Shown: positions 7,666-15,634 of the stretch, piece after piece
Layout of the letters: each line of letters opens with the position of its first letter
Position numbering within the stretch: position 1 is the stretch's first letter
From: Kitasatospora sp. Root107
GTDB lineage: Bacteria; Actinomycetota; Actinomycetes; Streptomycetales; Streptomycetaceae
Direction: 5' to 3'
DNA length: 52,247 nt
NCBI RefSeq assembly: GCF_001424875.1
Contig: NZ_LMCT01000056.1
Location: forward strand, 1 to 52,247
Program-made: the position numbers and the translations under genes
The notes under the pieces: generated by a model
What the model was told of the DNA's origin: nothing
Database searches by the model: none
The model's input: only the letters and a program-made list of their open reading frames with translations

Positions 7666-8793
7666 TCAGCGCCCAGCCTCCGCGAGGGCTTCGATGGCGG
7701 GGACGAGCGCGGCCGGGGTGGGCAGGGCGTCGTTCTCGGCCCGCAGGCGGACGGCGGCCTCACGGAGCTCCGGGTCGCCGACCAGGCGCGCGAGCAGCGC
7801 GGTGTCGACGTCGCCGGAGCTCGAGCGCAGGGCGGCACCGGTCGCGGCGAGGATGTCGGCGACGACGAAGTTGTCGGCGCCCTGGGGAAGCAGCAGTTGG
7901 GGAATCCCCGCCTGGAGGCCGGTGAGCGTACTGCCGGAGCCACCGTGGTGGACCACCGCGTCGCAGACCCGCAGCAACTCGGCCAGCGGGACCCACGGCA
8001 GCGGGCGGACGTTGGCCGGAAGCGTGCCGAGGTGGGTGAGGTCGGCGCCGCCGACGGCGAGCAGGAACTCGGCGTCCACGGAGGCGGCGGCCTCGATCAG
8101 CCGGGTGATGGCGTGCACGCCGTCCACCTCGGTGACCACGGTGCCCAGGGTGACGGCGACTCGCGGCCGGCTGCCGCGGCGCAACAGGTCGGCGGGGACC
8201 ACGCCGCCGCCGTTGTAGGGGAGATAGCGCATCCGCAGACCGCCCGGGTCGCCGCCGAGCGAGGCCGGGACGACGTTCAGCGGGGTGGTCTCGGCCGGGC
8301 CGGCCACGCCGTGTGCCTCGTAGACGTCGGTGAAGTGATCGGCCAGCCGCGCCGCCATCTCGAGGCCGGAGGTGAAGCCGAAGTTCTGCAGCGCCGCCGG
8401 GATCTTGAGCTTGGCCGCGACCAACTGGGCCGAGGCCAAGCAGGAGTCATGGATCAGCAGGTCGGCCTCCCACTCCCCGGCGGTCGCCAGCAGCCCGTCC
8501 ACGGTGGCCCGGGAGGCGTGCGCGAAGGCGGCGGCCGCCACCTCGAGGATCTGGTCCTGGGTCAGATCCGGCCTGGCATACCTCGGTTGCTCACCACTGG
8601 CGGCCTCGAACGACTCCCGGAGCGACCGGCCGTCGCCGATCTCGACTATCGGGAAGCCGGCCTCCCGAAGCTGGTCGAGCGGCTTCGGGCTGGCGAACAG
8701 GACCTCGTGCCCGGCAGCCCGCAGGGCCTGTGCCGTCGGCACCATCGGGAACAGGTGGCTGGGCGCGGCCGGGCCGGTGAAGAGAATGCGCAC
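7666..8793 (-). CDS. GT1-family (UGT/macrolide-type) glycosyltransferase
   Basis: Start GTG 8791-8793 was chosen because AGGAGA lies 5 nt upstream; another in-frame GTG at 8823 has no such site. The 375-residue protein has the two-domain GT-B layout. The N-terminus reads VRILFTGPAAPSHLFPMVPTA, the acceptor-side start of this family. The C-terminal half has RPLPWVPLAELL followed by VVHHGGSGSTLTGLQAGIPQLLLPQ, the nucleotide-sugar binding signature including the HHGGSGS turn. These enzymes move an activated sugar onto a natural product or xenobiotic. It lies downstream of the MBL-fold gene on the same strand (187-nt gap), not in an obvious biosynthetic cluster, so self-protection or drug inactivation is possible. 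Confidence 0.88.
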   Translation of the reverse strand: MRILFTGPAAPSHLFPMVPTAQALRAAGHEVLFASPKPLDQLREAGFPIVEIGDGRSLRESFEAASGEQPRYARPDLTQDQILEVAAAAFAHASRATVDGLLATAGEWEADLLIHDSCLASAQLVAAKLKIPAALQNFGFTSGLEMAARLADHFTDVYEAHGVAGPAETTPLNVVPASLGGDPGGLRMRYLPYNGGGVVPADLLRRGSRPRVAVTLGTVVTEVDGVHAITRLIEAAASVDAEFLLAVGGADLTHLGTLPANVRPLPWVPLAELLRVCDAVVHHGGSGSTLTGLQAGIPQLLLPQGADNFVVADILAATGAALRSSSGDVDTALLARLVGDPELREAAVRLRAENDALPTPAALVPAIEALAEAGR

Positions 8794-8980
8794 GGTTGTC
8801 TCCTGGTCGTTGACGGATTGCACGGGCAGGGCCCGTCACTCCGCCAACTGATGGAGAGTCAGTTCGCGTTCCCGGCACGATCGACATTCGGACGTTCTCG
8901 CACGGGCCTTGCCAACAAGGGCTCGGTGTGATCCCGGTGCATCGGAACGGCCGTGTGGTCGGTGGGCCCGGCCGGCTTCG

Positions 8981-9769
8981 TCAGCCCCGGTCGCCCAGGT
9001 CCAGGCGGTCGGCCAGGCCGGCCTTGGCGAAGGCGGCTGCCAGTTCGTCACCACCCTCGGTGAAGTGGGCCCAGCTGTCGTAGTGGACCGGAACCACCCG
9101 GCGGGCGCCGAGGATCCTGGCGGCCTCGGCGGCCTGGACGCTGTCGAGGACGAGGACCGCGCCGTCGAAGAGCACGGGGAACCGGGGAGCCCCGGCGAAG
9201 AGGATCGCGGTGTCCACCGGGCCGAAGCGTTCGGCGATCTGCTCGACCGCGTCGAGCGAGGCGTTGTCACCGCTGACGTAGACCGTGGGCAGGCCCTCCC
9301 CGGTCAGGACGAAGCCGACGACCTGGCCGGTGACCGGCTCGACCTCCTCACGTACCCCGGGGCCGTGGATGGCGGGCACGGCCGTCACGGTGACCGTGCC
9401 GCCGCCGGGGCGGTCGAGCTCGACCGACTCCCAGTCGGCCAGCCCCCTGGCCGTGCCCCCCAGCCGCTCCCCGCCGCCGGGCGTGGTGAGGGTGAGCGGG
9501 ACCTCGGCGAGCAGGGCCCGGCCGGAGGTGTCGAGGTTGTCGGGGTGCTCGTCATGGGAGAGCAGGACCACGTCTATGCGGCCGAGACCGGCCGGTCCGG
9601 CGGCAGCGGGCGCCGTCTTGGTCAGCAGGGCGCCCGGCCGCTGGTAGTCGCCGGGGGCGTCGAAGGTCGGATCGGTCAGGAACCGCAGGCCGCCGTAGTC
9701 GAAGAGGGCGGTCGGGCCGCCGAAGACGCGGACGGGGATCTGCTCAATAGTCGTGCTGGTACTGGTCAT
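8981..9769 (-). CDS. MBL-fold (UlaG-like) metal-dependent hydrolase
   Basis: A 262-residue cytoplasmic protein. Features of the metallo-beta-lactamase fold are visible: LRFLTDPTFDAPGDY near residue 28-42, LLSHDEHPDNLD near 67-78, VTAVPAIHGPG, TVYVSGDNASLD and VVPVHYDSWAHF. The metal motif is odd: relative to HxHxDH it reads H-D-E-H-P-D-N, so the second His is Glu and the last position is Asn. Related actinobacterial sequences often show HDHHxDNLD as I remember them, so the Glu is the unusual part. The gene is divergent from the CGNR regulator over a 78-87 nt gap with repeated elements and may be its target. Confidence 0.82.
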   Translation of the reverse strand: MTSTSTTIEQIPVRVFGGPTALFDYGGLRFLTDPTFDAPGDYQRPGALLTKTAPAAAGPAGLGRIDVVLLSHDEHPDNLDTSGRALLAEVPLTLTTPGGGERLGGTARGLADWESVELDRPGGGTVTVTAVPAIHGPGVREEVEPVTGQVVGFVLTGEGLPTVYVSGDNASLDAVEQIAERFGPVDTAILFAGAPRFPVLFDGAVLVLDSVQAAEAARILGARRVVPVHYDSWAHFTEGGDELAAAFAKAGLADRLDLGDRG

Positions 9770-9777
9770 TCAGACAC

Positions 9778-9830
9778 CTCACGGATGAGAAGCGGTCTAT
9801 CCGTGATGAACGTTAGCGGGTTCTCACGGA
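9778..9830. promoter_or_regulatory. Repeated CTCACGGA elements between MBL and CGNR genes
   Basis: CTCACGGA occurs at 9778-9785 and 9823-9830, with an inverted copy in ATCCGTGA at 9799-9806. The first and inverted copies form CACGGAT-N12-ATCCGTG. The 9823 copy overlaps a possible -35 (TTCTCA 9821-9826) that is 17 nt from TACCAT (9844-9849), which would start a leaderless transcript at the ATG 9857. The likely binder is the adjacent CGNR protein. Confidence 0.4.
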
Positions 9831-9856
9831 AGAGCGCAAGACGTACCATGAGAGTC

Positions 9857-10453
9857 ATGAGCGAGACCCAGACCGGCGAATCCGTGTTGCCGCCCGCGCC
9901 AGGAGCGGCGGACTACCTCGCCCTCGACTTCGTCAACAGCGCCATCGCGCTGCCCGGCGGGCAGTTCATCGACCTCCTCGGCACCCCCGAGGCCGCGAAT
10001 CACTGGCTCACCGAACGCGACCTGGCGCCGGCCGACGCCGGGGTACGGGAGATGTGCGCGACGCAACTGCGCTCGATGCGCGAACACATCAGGGCCCTGT
10101 TCGCCGCCCGGACGGCCGGGCTGCCCGCCCTGCCCACCGCTCTGTCAGCCGTCAACGCCGCGCTGACCAGGGCCCCCACGGCCGCCCTGCTGTACTGGGA
10201 CGAGACGAACGGCCCCTACCGGGCGGCACCGTGCCCCACCACCGAGATCCTCGACCACGCCCTCGCGACCCTCGCGGCCAACGCGGCCGACCTCCTCACC
10301 AGCCCCGACGCCGACCGCCTCACCGCCTGCGGCTCCACCCCCTGCACCCGCTACCTGCTGCGCCACGGCCGCGGCCACTGGTGCTCCACCCGCTGCGGCG
10401 ACCGGGTCCGCGCCGCCCGCGCCTACGCCCGCCGCACCCAGCCGCCGAGTTGA
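9857..10453 (+). CDS. CGNR zinc-finger protein with ABATE domain, probable regulator
   Basis: About 198 residues. The N-terminal part (YLALDFVNSAIALPGGQFIDLL, then LTERDL) is an ABATE-type ligand-binding domain. The C-terminus is a CGNR zinc finger: residues about 155-185 read RLTACGSTPCTRYLLRHGRGHWCSTRCGDRVRAARAY, where the family's central CGNR appears as CGDR. CGNR proteins are thought to be stress- or ligand-responsive transcription factors. Two ATGs are possible (9848 and 9857). Neither has a clear ribosome site; 9857 was chosen because a -10-like TACCAT sits 7 nt before it, as for leaderless genes. Divergent from the MBL-fold gene, its probable target. Confidence 0.8.
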   Translation: MSETQTGESVLPPAPGAADYLALDFVNSAIALPGGQFIDLLGTPEAANHWLTERDLAPADAGVREMCATQLRSMREHIRALFAARTAGLPALPTALSAVNAALTRAPTAALLYWDETNGPYRAAPCPTTEILDHALATLAANAADLLTSPDADRLTACGSTPCTRYLLRHGRGHWCSTRCGDRVRAARAYARRTQPPS

Positions 10454-10559
10454 GCGATCTGCCGGCCCCCTCTCGACAGCGTCCGTACCTCCGAAGGAGG
10501 AGGGTGGATCACCTCAGCGGCTGACTCGGGGTCAGTGGTCCGCTGCCTACGCTGGCGGC

Positions 10560-11312
10560 GTGTACCGACTCCATGCATGGTTCCTCCACCGTCCCGCCGC
10601 CGTCGACGGTGCCTGGGCGATGTGCCTGTTGCTGCTGGGCGGGTGGGCGGCGACCGAACTGCCCGGGCCGTTCGGCCGGCCGCACCTCGGCTGTCTGGCC
10701 GTCGGGGTGGTGTTCGCGGCTCTGATGCTGCTGCGCCGCCGGCATCCGGACCTGGTCGTACTGGCCGGGATCGCGGTGGGCATCGGGGAGTTGCTCGCCG
10801 GGGCCGAACCTGGCCTGCTGCAGGTCGGCTGTCTGGTACTGGCCCGCTGGGCCGCCTGCTTCGGCTCACCCCAGGTGTCCCGGGCCGCATTGGTGAGTGT
10901 GCTGGCGGTCGGGCCGCTGGCCACTGCGCGGGGAGTCGCCGACGGCAGCCTGGGCGACTTCTCGGTCTGGCAGTTGGCGCGCATCTCGGTGGCGTACTCG
11001 GTCCCCTTTGTGGCGTGCTGGGTCTGGGGGCTCTGGGCACGAGCCCGGCGTACCGAGCTGGCCGAGCTGGCGGACCGGGCCGCGACGGCCCGCACCGAAC
11101 TGGTCCGCGAGGCCGTACGCGCCAGGATGGCCCAGGAGTTGCACGACGTGATCACGCACGATCTGACGGCGATGACCGTCCAGGCCGGCGGGGCCGAACA
11201 CGTGCTGCCGGTGAACCCCCGGCTGGCCGGGGACGCCGTGCGTGGCATCAGCCCCCAGGGGCGCCGACTCCTGGCCGAACTCGCCCGCCTGAAGCGGGTA
11301 CTGACACCCTGA
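10560..11312 (+). CDS. Truncated NarL-type sensor histidine kinase (no ATPase domain)
   Basis: GTG 10560 starts a 250-residue protein, probably leaderless (TACGCT at 10548-10553). Residues 1-155 contain four to five membrane helices. A coiled segment (RARRTELAELADRAATARTELVREAVRARMAQ) leads into a HisKA_3 dimerisation box, ELHDVITHDLTAMTVQAGGAEHVL, including the phospho-acceptor His. The protein stops at LKRVLTP, right where the HATPase domain should begin. A full member is about 370-420 residues, and no response regulator is next to it. Either a remnant of a two-component system or a kinase-dead partner protein. The downstream 80 nt do not continue the domain in any frame I could follow. Confidence 0.7.
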   Translation: MYRLHAWFLHRPAAVDGAWAMCLLLLGGWAATELPGPFGRPHLGCLAVGVVFAALMLLRRRHPDLVVLAGIAVGIGELLAGAEPGLLQVGCLVLARWAACFGSPQVSRAALVSVLAVGPLATARGVADGSLGDFSVWQLARISVAYSVPFVACWVWGLWARARRTELAELADRAATARTELVREAVRARMAQELHDVITHDLTAMTVQAGGAEHVLPVNPRLAGDAVRGISPQGRRLLAELARLKRVLTP

Positions 11313-11392
11313 CCGCCGCTTTTACCGCTTCACGATCACGTCGTGTTCGCCGAGGCGGGGCCGGGTGTCTCCGTCCGGAAGGCTCTGGTGCC

Positions 11393-12646
11393 CTACCCGA
11401 TCTCCACCACCCGGGCCCAGTCCGGTGGCGTGTCCGGTACGTAGTCGGGGTCGTCCTCGTCCCAGGAGCCGGCCGGCCGCGCGCGCGGGAACAGGCCCAC
11501 CACCGTGCGACACGGTGGCCGACTGCTCGGCCAGGGTGTCTGACCGTCGGTCAGGACCACGATGACGTCTGGCCGCTGGCCCGTCCGCAGTGCCCTGGTG
11601 AAGCCCGCCCGGAGGTCCGTGCCGCCACCGCCCACCAGTGGGATCCCCTCGGCCCGGCACAGCTGGTGCACGATCCCGGACGCCGCGTCGCAGGGCAGCA
11701 CGCTCACCAGGTCGCGCCGGCCGCAGAGGGCCTGGGAGATCGCGGCCACCTCCCGCAGCGCGCTGCCCAGTTCGGCGTCACTGACCGACCCGGAGGTGTC
11801 GATGATCACGGCGACCCGGGGCGGGCGGCGGCGCAGGCTCGGCAGGACCACGCCGGGCACTCCGGCCGAGCGGCGCGACGGGCGGCCGTAGGTGTAGTCC
11901 TCGCCCGCACCGGAGCCGGAGGCTGCGGAGCGGACCGCCGCTCCGAGCAACTCCCGCCACGGCTGCGGCGCTTGGAACGCCTCCTCCGCCCAGCGCTGCC
12001 ACCCCTGCGATGCGCTGCCGGGCCGGCCGGTGATGCCCTGCGCCACCCGGAACCGGACCGCGTCGCGCTCCTGCGGGCTGAGGCCGTGCGCGCCGTCCGG
12101 TCCCAGCTCCCAGTCCCGGTCGAGTCCGTCGGCCCCGCTGCCGCAGTCCAGCCAGGCCAGGCTCTGGGTGTGCGGCCCGAGCCGGAACTGCCGCAGGTAG
12201 TCCTCCATCAGCTCCCCTGCGGACAGCCCCAAGTCCCTGGGCTGAAGGGCGCCTTCGGGCTGGACAAGACCGTCGCCGAACACGTCGTCGTTGATCTCGC
12301 AGTCCGCCGCGATGTTCATCCGCAGCCGCTCCCCCGGGCCGGTCAGCCCACGTTCACGGGCGACCCGGTCGCTGCGCCCGTGATGGTCGCGGAGCAGGTG
12401 GGACACCTCGTGCACCCAGACCCCGGCCAGCTCCTCCTCCGGCGTCCGGGCCACGAAGGCCGGGGAGACGTAGCACCGCCAGTACCGGTCCACGGCCATC
12501 GTCGGCACCCGGCGCGACTCCACCACGTGCAGCGCGAACAGCGCCGTCGCCAGGTACGGCCGGGCCCGGGCGGCGTGCAGCCGGGCGGCGAACAGCCGGT
12601 CCCGGTCCAGTACTTCCGGTGCAGCCGACGCTCCCGGTACGGTCAT
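11393..12646 (-). CDS. VWA-like metallopeptidase-related protein (DUF2201 type)
   Basis: A 417-residue cytoplasmic protein whose ATG overlaps the MoxR stop as ATGA (12643-12646), so the pair is translationally coupled. The N-terminal half contains WVHEVSHLLRDHHGR, an HExxH zinc motif, and AADCEINDD. The C-terminal half is a von Willebrand A-like domain: RVAVIIDTSGSVSDAEL (MIDAS DxSGS), a TDLRAGF segment, and VIVVLTDGQTPWP. This HExxH-plus-VWA layout is that of the vWA-like/DUF2201 family. MoxR/VWA pairs act like metal- or cofactor-insertion chaperones in characterised cases, but the client here is unknown. It is the last gene of a three-gene unit. Confidence 0.84.
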   Translation of the reverse strand: MTVPGASAAPEVLDRDRLFAARLHAARARPYLATALFALHVVESRRVPTMAVDRYWRCYVSPAFVARTPEEELAGVWVHEVSHLLRDHHGRSDRVARERGLTGPGERLRMNIAADCEINDDVFGDGLVQPEGALQPRDLGLSAGELMEDYLRQFRLGPHTQSLAWLDCGSGADGLDRDWELGPDGAHGLSPQERDAVRFRVAQGITGRPGSASQGWQRWAEEAFQAPQPWRELLGAAVRSAASGSGAGEDYTYGRPSRRSAGVPGVVLPSLRRRPPRVAVIIDTSGSVSDAELGSALREVAAISQALCGRRDLVSVLPCDAASGIVHQLCRAEGIPLVGGGGTDLRAGFTRALRTGQRPDVIVVLTDGQTPWPSSRPPCRTVVGLFPRARPAGSWDEDDPDYVPDTPPDWARVVEIG

Positions 12647-13869
12647 CGGCCCGCCTTCGCGCCGACCGCGACCCGGGCGGCGACCTGGTCGGCCCGTCGG
12701 GACAGCGAGACCACCCCGGCGAGCCGCTCAATGGCCGCCGGTACGTCCCAGTCCTCGCGGCGCAGAGCAGCCAGCGTGTTCGCCGGGACCACCACCAGAT
12801 CCGGTGCCCCGGTCTCCAACGCCCGTACCAACAGCGCCCAGGCGGCGTCCCAGCGGTCCCGCTCCGGGCGGTTGCGGACCGCCGCCACCACTCCGTCGAG
12901 CACCGCCTGCCGCAGGTCCCCCCGCTCGGGCAGCACGGCACCGGCGGGATCGGCGAGCAGCTCTTCGGGGTCGGGGAGGTCCATCCGGTCCAGGCTCGCC
13001 AGCAGTTCCAGCCCCGGGCCGTCCCCCACCGTGCCACGGACCAGGAGGGAGAGGACCTCCCTGGACGAGCCGGCCGCCGTCGCGAAGGCGACCAGGGACA
13101 GCGCCATGTCCCAGCTTCGGGGCGACGGCCAGGGGCCGCCCCGACGGGTCTCGTTGGACGGCAGCCGGTGCACCAGCCCGGGACGGGCGGCGAGCAGACC
13201 GCAGACCGCACGCCGGGCGAACTCCACGGCAGCCGCCAGCCGTTCGGGATCGAGGCGGGGCAGCGTCGCCCGGGGCCAGGTGCCACCCAGGCCACGGACC
13301 ACGACCTCGTGGTCGTGGGTCCACTGCAGGTGGACGAAGCGGTTGGCCAGCGGCGGGCTCAGCTCCCAGCCGTCGGCCGCCGAGGCACGCGGGTTGGCGG
13401 CGGCCACGATCCTCACCCCGGGCGGCAGTTGCAGGGCCCCGATCCGCCGCTCGAGCACCAGGCGGAGCAGGGCCGCCTGGACGGCCGGCGGCGCGGTGGA
13501 GAGTTCGTCCAGGAAGAGCAGGCCCCGGCCGGCCCGCACCAACCGGACGGCCCAGTCCGGCGGGGCCATCGGGACGCCCTGTTCGGCCGGGTTGTCGCCG
13601 ACGATGGGCAGCCCGGAGAAGTCCGACGGTTCGTGGACGCTGGCGATCACCGTGGTCAGCGGCAGGTCCAGGGTCTCCGCCAGTTGGGTGAGAGCCGCGG
13701 TCTTGCCGATCCCCGGCTCGCCCCAGAGCAGCACCGGCAGATCGGCGGCCACCGTCAGGGTCAGGGCCTCCAGTTGGACGTCGGGGCGCGGCTCGGTGGT
13801 GGAGTCCCGGAGCAGGGCCAACAGCTCTCCGGCGATGTCGAGTTGGGATACCTGGGGATACGAGGGCAT
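12643..13869 (-). CDS. MoxR-type AAA+ ATPase
   Basis: ATG 13869 has AGGTGA 6 nt upstream; 408 residues. Walker A is GEPGIGKT (about 50-57), Walker B is GLLFLDEL, and sensor 1 lies in VRIVAAANPRAS. PPLANRF follows as the arginine-finger region, with a C-terminal lid containing GPWPSPRSWD. MoxR ATPases remodel or activate protein partners through an adjacent VWA protein, here the gene at 11393-12646. The upstream gene at 13924-15318 is separated by 54 nt and probably co-transcribed. The ATPase core looks intact. Confidence 0.9.
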   Translation of the reverse strand: MPSYPQVSQLDIAGELLALLRDSTTEPRPDVQLEALTLTVAADLPVLLWGEPGIGKTAALTQLAETLDLPLTTVIASVHEPSDFSGLPIVGDNPAEQGVPMAPPDWAVRLVRAGRGLLFLDELSTAPPAVQAALLRLVLERRIGALQLPPGVRIVAAANPRASAADGWELSPPLANRFVHLQWTHDHEVVVRGLGGTWPRATLPRLDPERLAAAVEFARRAVCGLLAARPGLVHRLPSNETRRGGPWPSPRSWDMALSLVAFATAAGSSREVLSLLVRGTVGDGPGLELLASLDRMDLPDPEELLADPAGAVLPERGDLRQAVLDGVVAAVRNRPERDRWDAAWALLVRALETGAPDLVVVPANTLAALRREDWDVPAAIERLAGVVSLSRRADQVAARVAVGAKAGR

Positions 13870-13923
13870 GTCTGATCACCTGTTGTCTGTAGAGAAGGAG
13901 TGGAGGGGGCGAAGCCCCGAGCG

Positions 13924-15318
13924 TCAGTGGGTCAGCGCGTGCCGCGAACGCGAGCGGCGCCCGGCGGTGCGGCGACGGTCCGACCGGCCGCGCAGCGGAC
14001 CGGTGCCGGGCCCGACCAGGCCCGCCCGGAATAGTCCGTAGGTGACCCGGCGCAGCGCGGCGGTCTCCAGTTCGTCCCGCAGGTCGCCGCTGCGCAGCAG
14101 TGCCTCGGGGCCGAGCAGCCCTTCGACGACGGCCAGCGCACCGGCGGTGTCGCCGTGGTCCAGCCGCTCGCGGACGCCGACCAGGCAGTCCGGGTGACGG
14201 TGCGCCACGTCGATCGCCTGCAGGCAGGGCAGCGGGGTGCCGGACAGCGTGGCCAGCAGTTCCTCACGGCGGATCTCGGCCGGGTCGTGGTCCAGTGCGG
14301 CCAGCACTCCGTCGACCAGGCCGATCCGGTGCCGGGCTCCCCGGCACTCCACCAGCTGCGGCTGCCCGGCCCGGTCCGGCCGGTGGGACGGACCGGTCAG
14401 CGAGTGGTCGGGGACCAGCGCCGAGGCGACCAGCGGGTGCAGCCGGTCGGCCTCGATCAGCCCGGCGCGCAGCAGGTCGAGGTCGGGCAGCACCCAGGTC
14501 GCCGCATCGGGCAGGACGGGCAGCGGGTGGGCGCCGCGATCCGGGGCCGCCGGAGCGATCCGCAGAGCGGGCGGCCCGGGGCCGTCCCGGCCTGCGGCGA
14601 GCTCCAGGACCAGCCGATGTCGGGCGCCGAGCCGTACGCCGACGGCACCGGCGGTCCGGCCCTCGGCGCGGAGCAGGATGGCCGCTTCGGCCGCCCACCG
14701 GTCGACGGCACACCGGTACTCGGGCGGCACCAGACCCGTGAGATCCAGGACGTCCGCCGGCATTCCGTCGGCCCCGGACCGGACCCGCAGCTCATCGGCC
14801 CTGCGCGCGTCCCAGAGGTGACGGTGCAGGTCGAGGCGGAAGCGCCGGTGGGGATGGGGATGCGGCGGACCGCAGGCGGCCGCCTCGGAGTGGGAGCCGT
14901 CCCACAGCGCGAGGCTGATCCGCTGTCCCGCGTCCGCCCAGGCAGGCGGTGTCCGGGCGACCAGATGCACCGGGCGGTCCCCGTCGCACCCCTCGGTCTC
15001 GTACCGGGCCAGCTCGATGGTCAGGCCCGGGCGCAACAGCCCGTCCGGTGCGATCCTCGGCAGGTGCCACCGCAGTAGGTCGGGCGCCAGATGGCGAAGA
15101 TCGGCCCGGACTCGGGCCACCAACTCCTGCCCGTGGGTGCGCGACAGGTGGCGCAGGCCGAAGTCGATGTCGACGCCGGCGGCGGCACACGCCCCGGCCC
15201 AGTCGCCGGCACGGCGGCGGGCGGTCGCAGTTTCGATCATGGAGGCCGGCACGGCGAACTCGCGCACGCGCAGCCAGCGGGAAAGTCGGGAATCCCCATT
15301 CGCGGTCCAAGTGAGCAT
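13924..15318 (-). CDS. Conserved-context protein of unknown function beside MoxR/VWA
   Basis: 464 residues from ATG 15318 (AGGTGAG 6 nt upstream; an in-frame GTG 6 nt earlier is possible). It is rich in Arg, Asp, His and Leu, with no signal peptide or membrane helix. The middle has repeated Leu-Asp-Leu stretches (VLPDLDLLRAGL), the C-terminal 130 residues look helical (IRREELLATLSG, DVAHRHPDCLVGVRERLDHGDTAGALAVVEGLLG), and the tail is very basic (RGRSDRRRTAGRRSRSRH). I do not recognise a family. Being first of a MoxR/VWA unit, it may be the client or adaptor of the ATPase. Confidence 0.75.
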   Translation of the reverse strand: MLTWTANGDSRLSRWLRVREFAVPASMIETATARRRAGDWAGACAAAGVDIDFGLRHLSRTHGQELVARVRADLRHLAPDLLRWHLPRIAPDGLLRPGLTIELARYETEGCDGDRPVHLVARTPPAWADAGQRISLALWDGSHSEAAACGPPHPHPHRRFRLDLHRHLWDARRADELRVRSGADGMPADVLDLTGLVPPEYRCAVDRWAAEAAILLRAEGRTAGAVGVRLGARHRLVLELAAGRDGPGPPALRIAPAAPDRGAHPLPVLPDAATWVLPDLDLLRAGLIEADRLHPLVASALVPDHSLTGPSHRPDRAGQPQLVECRGARHRIGLVDGVLAALDHDPAEIRREELLATLSGTPLPCLQAIDVAHRHPDCLVGVRERLDHGDTAGALAVVEGLLGPEALLRSGDLRDELETAALRRVTYGLFRAGLVGPGTGPLRGRSDRRRTAGRRSRSRHALTH

Positions 15319-15634
15319 CAGCACTCACCTTGCGCGGATGGGACCCCCGATCTGTGAACGGAGTGAGTAGTCATCGCCGTTGACCCTAGCGCCCCTCCCG
15401 CCGATCTGCCAGGTCCTTTTTCCGGCAGCGCCGGGCGGGCGCCAAAGCGCCACTTCTCGGCCATTCCTGACGATCCATCACGTCGCTACCCCGCCGGGCC
15501 GGACCTGTTCACAGGTCCACCACCCCGCGTTGCGGAAACGGCCTCAACAACCATTGTGGCGACACATGTTCGAAGGTAGAGTCCCGGATCGCCGAGCACG
15601 AATGAGGGCTCGCGAAGCATTACCTGGGGCGGGC
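15319..15634. promoter_or_regulatory. Divergent control region of the biosynthetic operon
   Basis: This 316-base gap is less GC-rich than its neighbours. It holds a perfect palindrome GGACCTGTTCACAGGTCC (15501-15518, 7-bp arms and a 4-nt centre). A good promoter follows: TTGTGG (15554-15559), a 17-nt spacer and TAGAGT (15577-15582), giving a start near 15589 and a leader of about 46 nt. The palindrome lies 36 nt upstream of the -35, a position suited to an activator or a repressor. A small GGCGC-CAAA-GCGCC hairpin is near 15437. No gene was found, although one frame stays open from 15380. Confidence 0.5.

Noticed and set aside
10488..10520. Sequence resembling the 3' end of 16S rRNA (AAGGAGG and GGTGGATCACCTC)
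   Set aside because: No other 16S sequence precedes it and the order of elements is wrong; taken as chance in a short intergenic region.
10535..14041. 1168-codon plus-strand open frame
   Set aside because: It runs antisense to the MoxR and VWA genes, whose ATPase and MIDAS motifs are clear. No domain or suitable start is seen in it.
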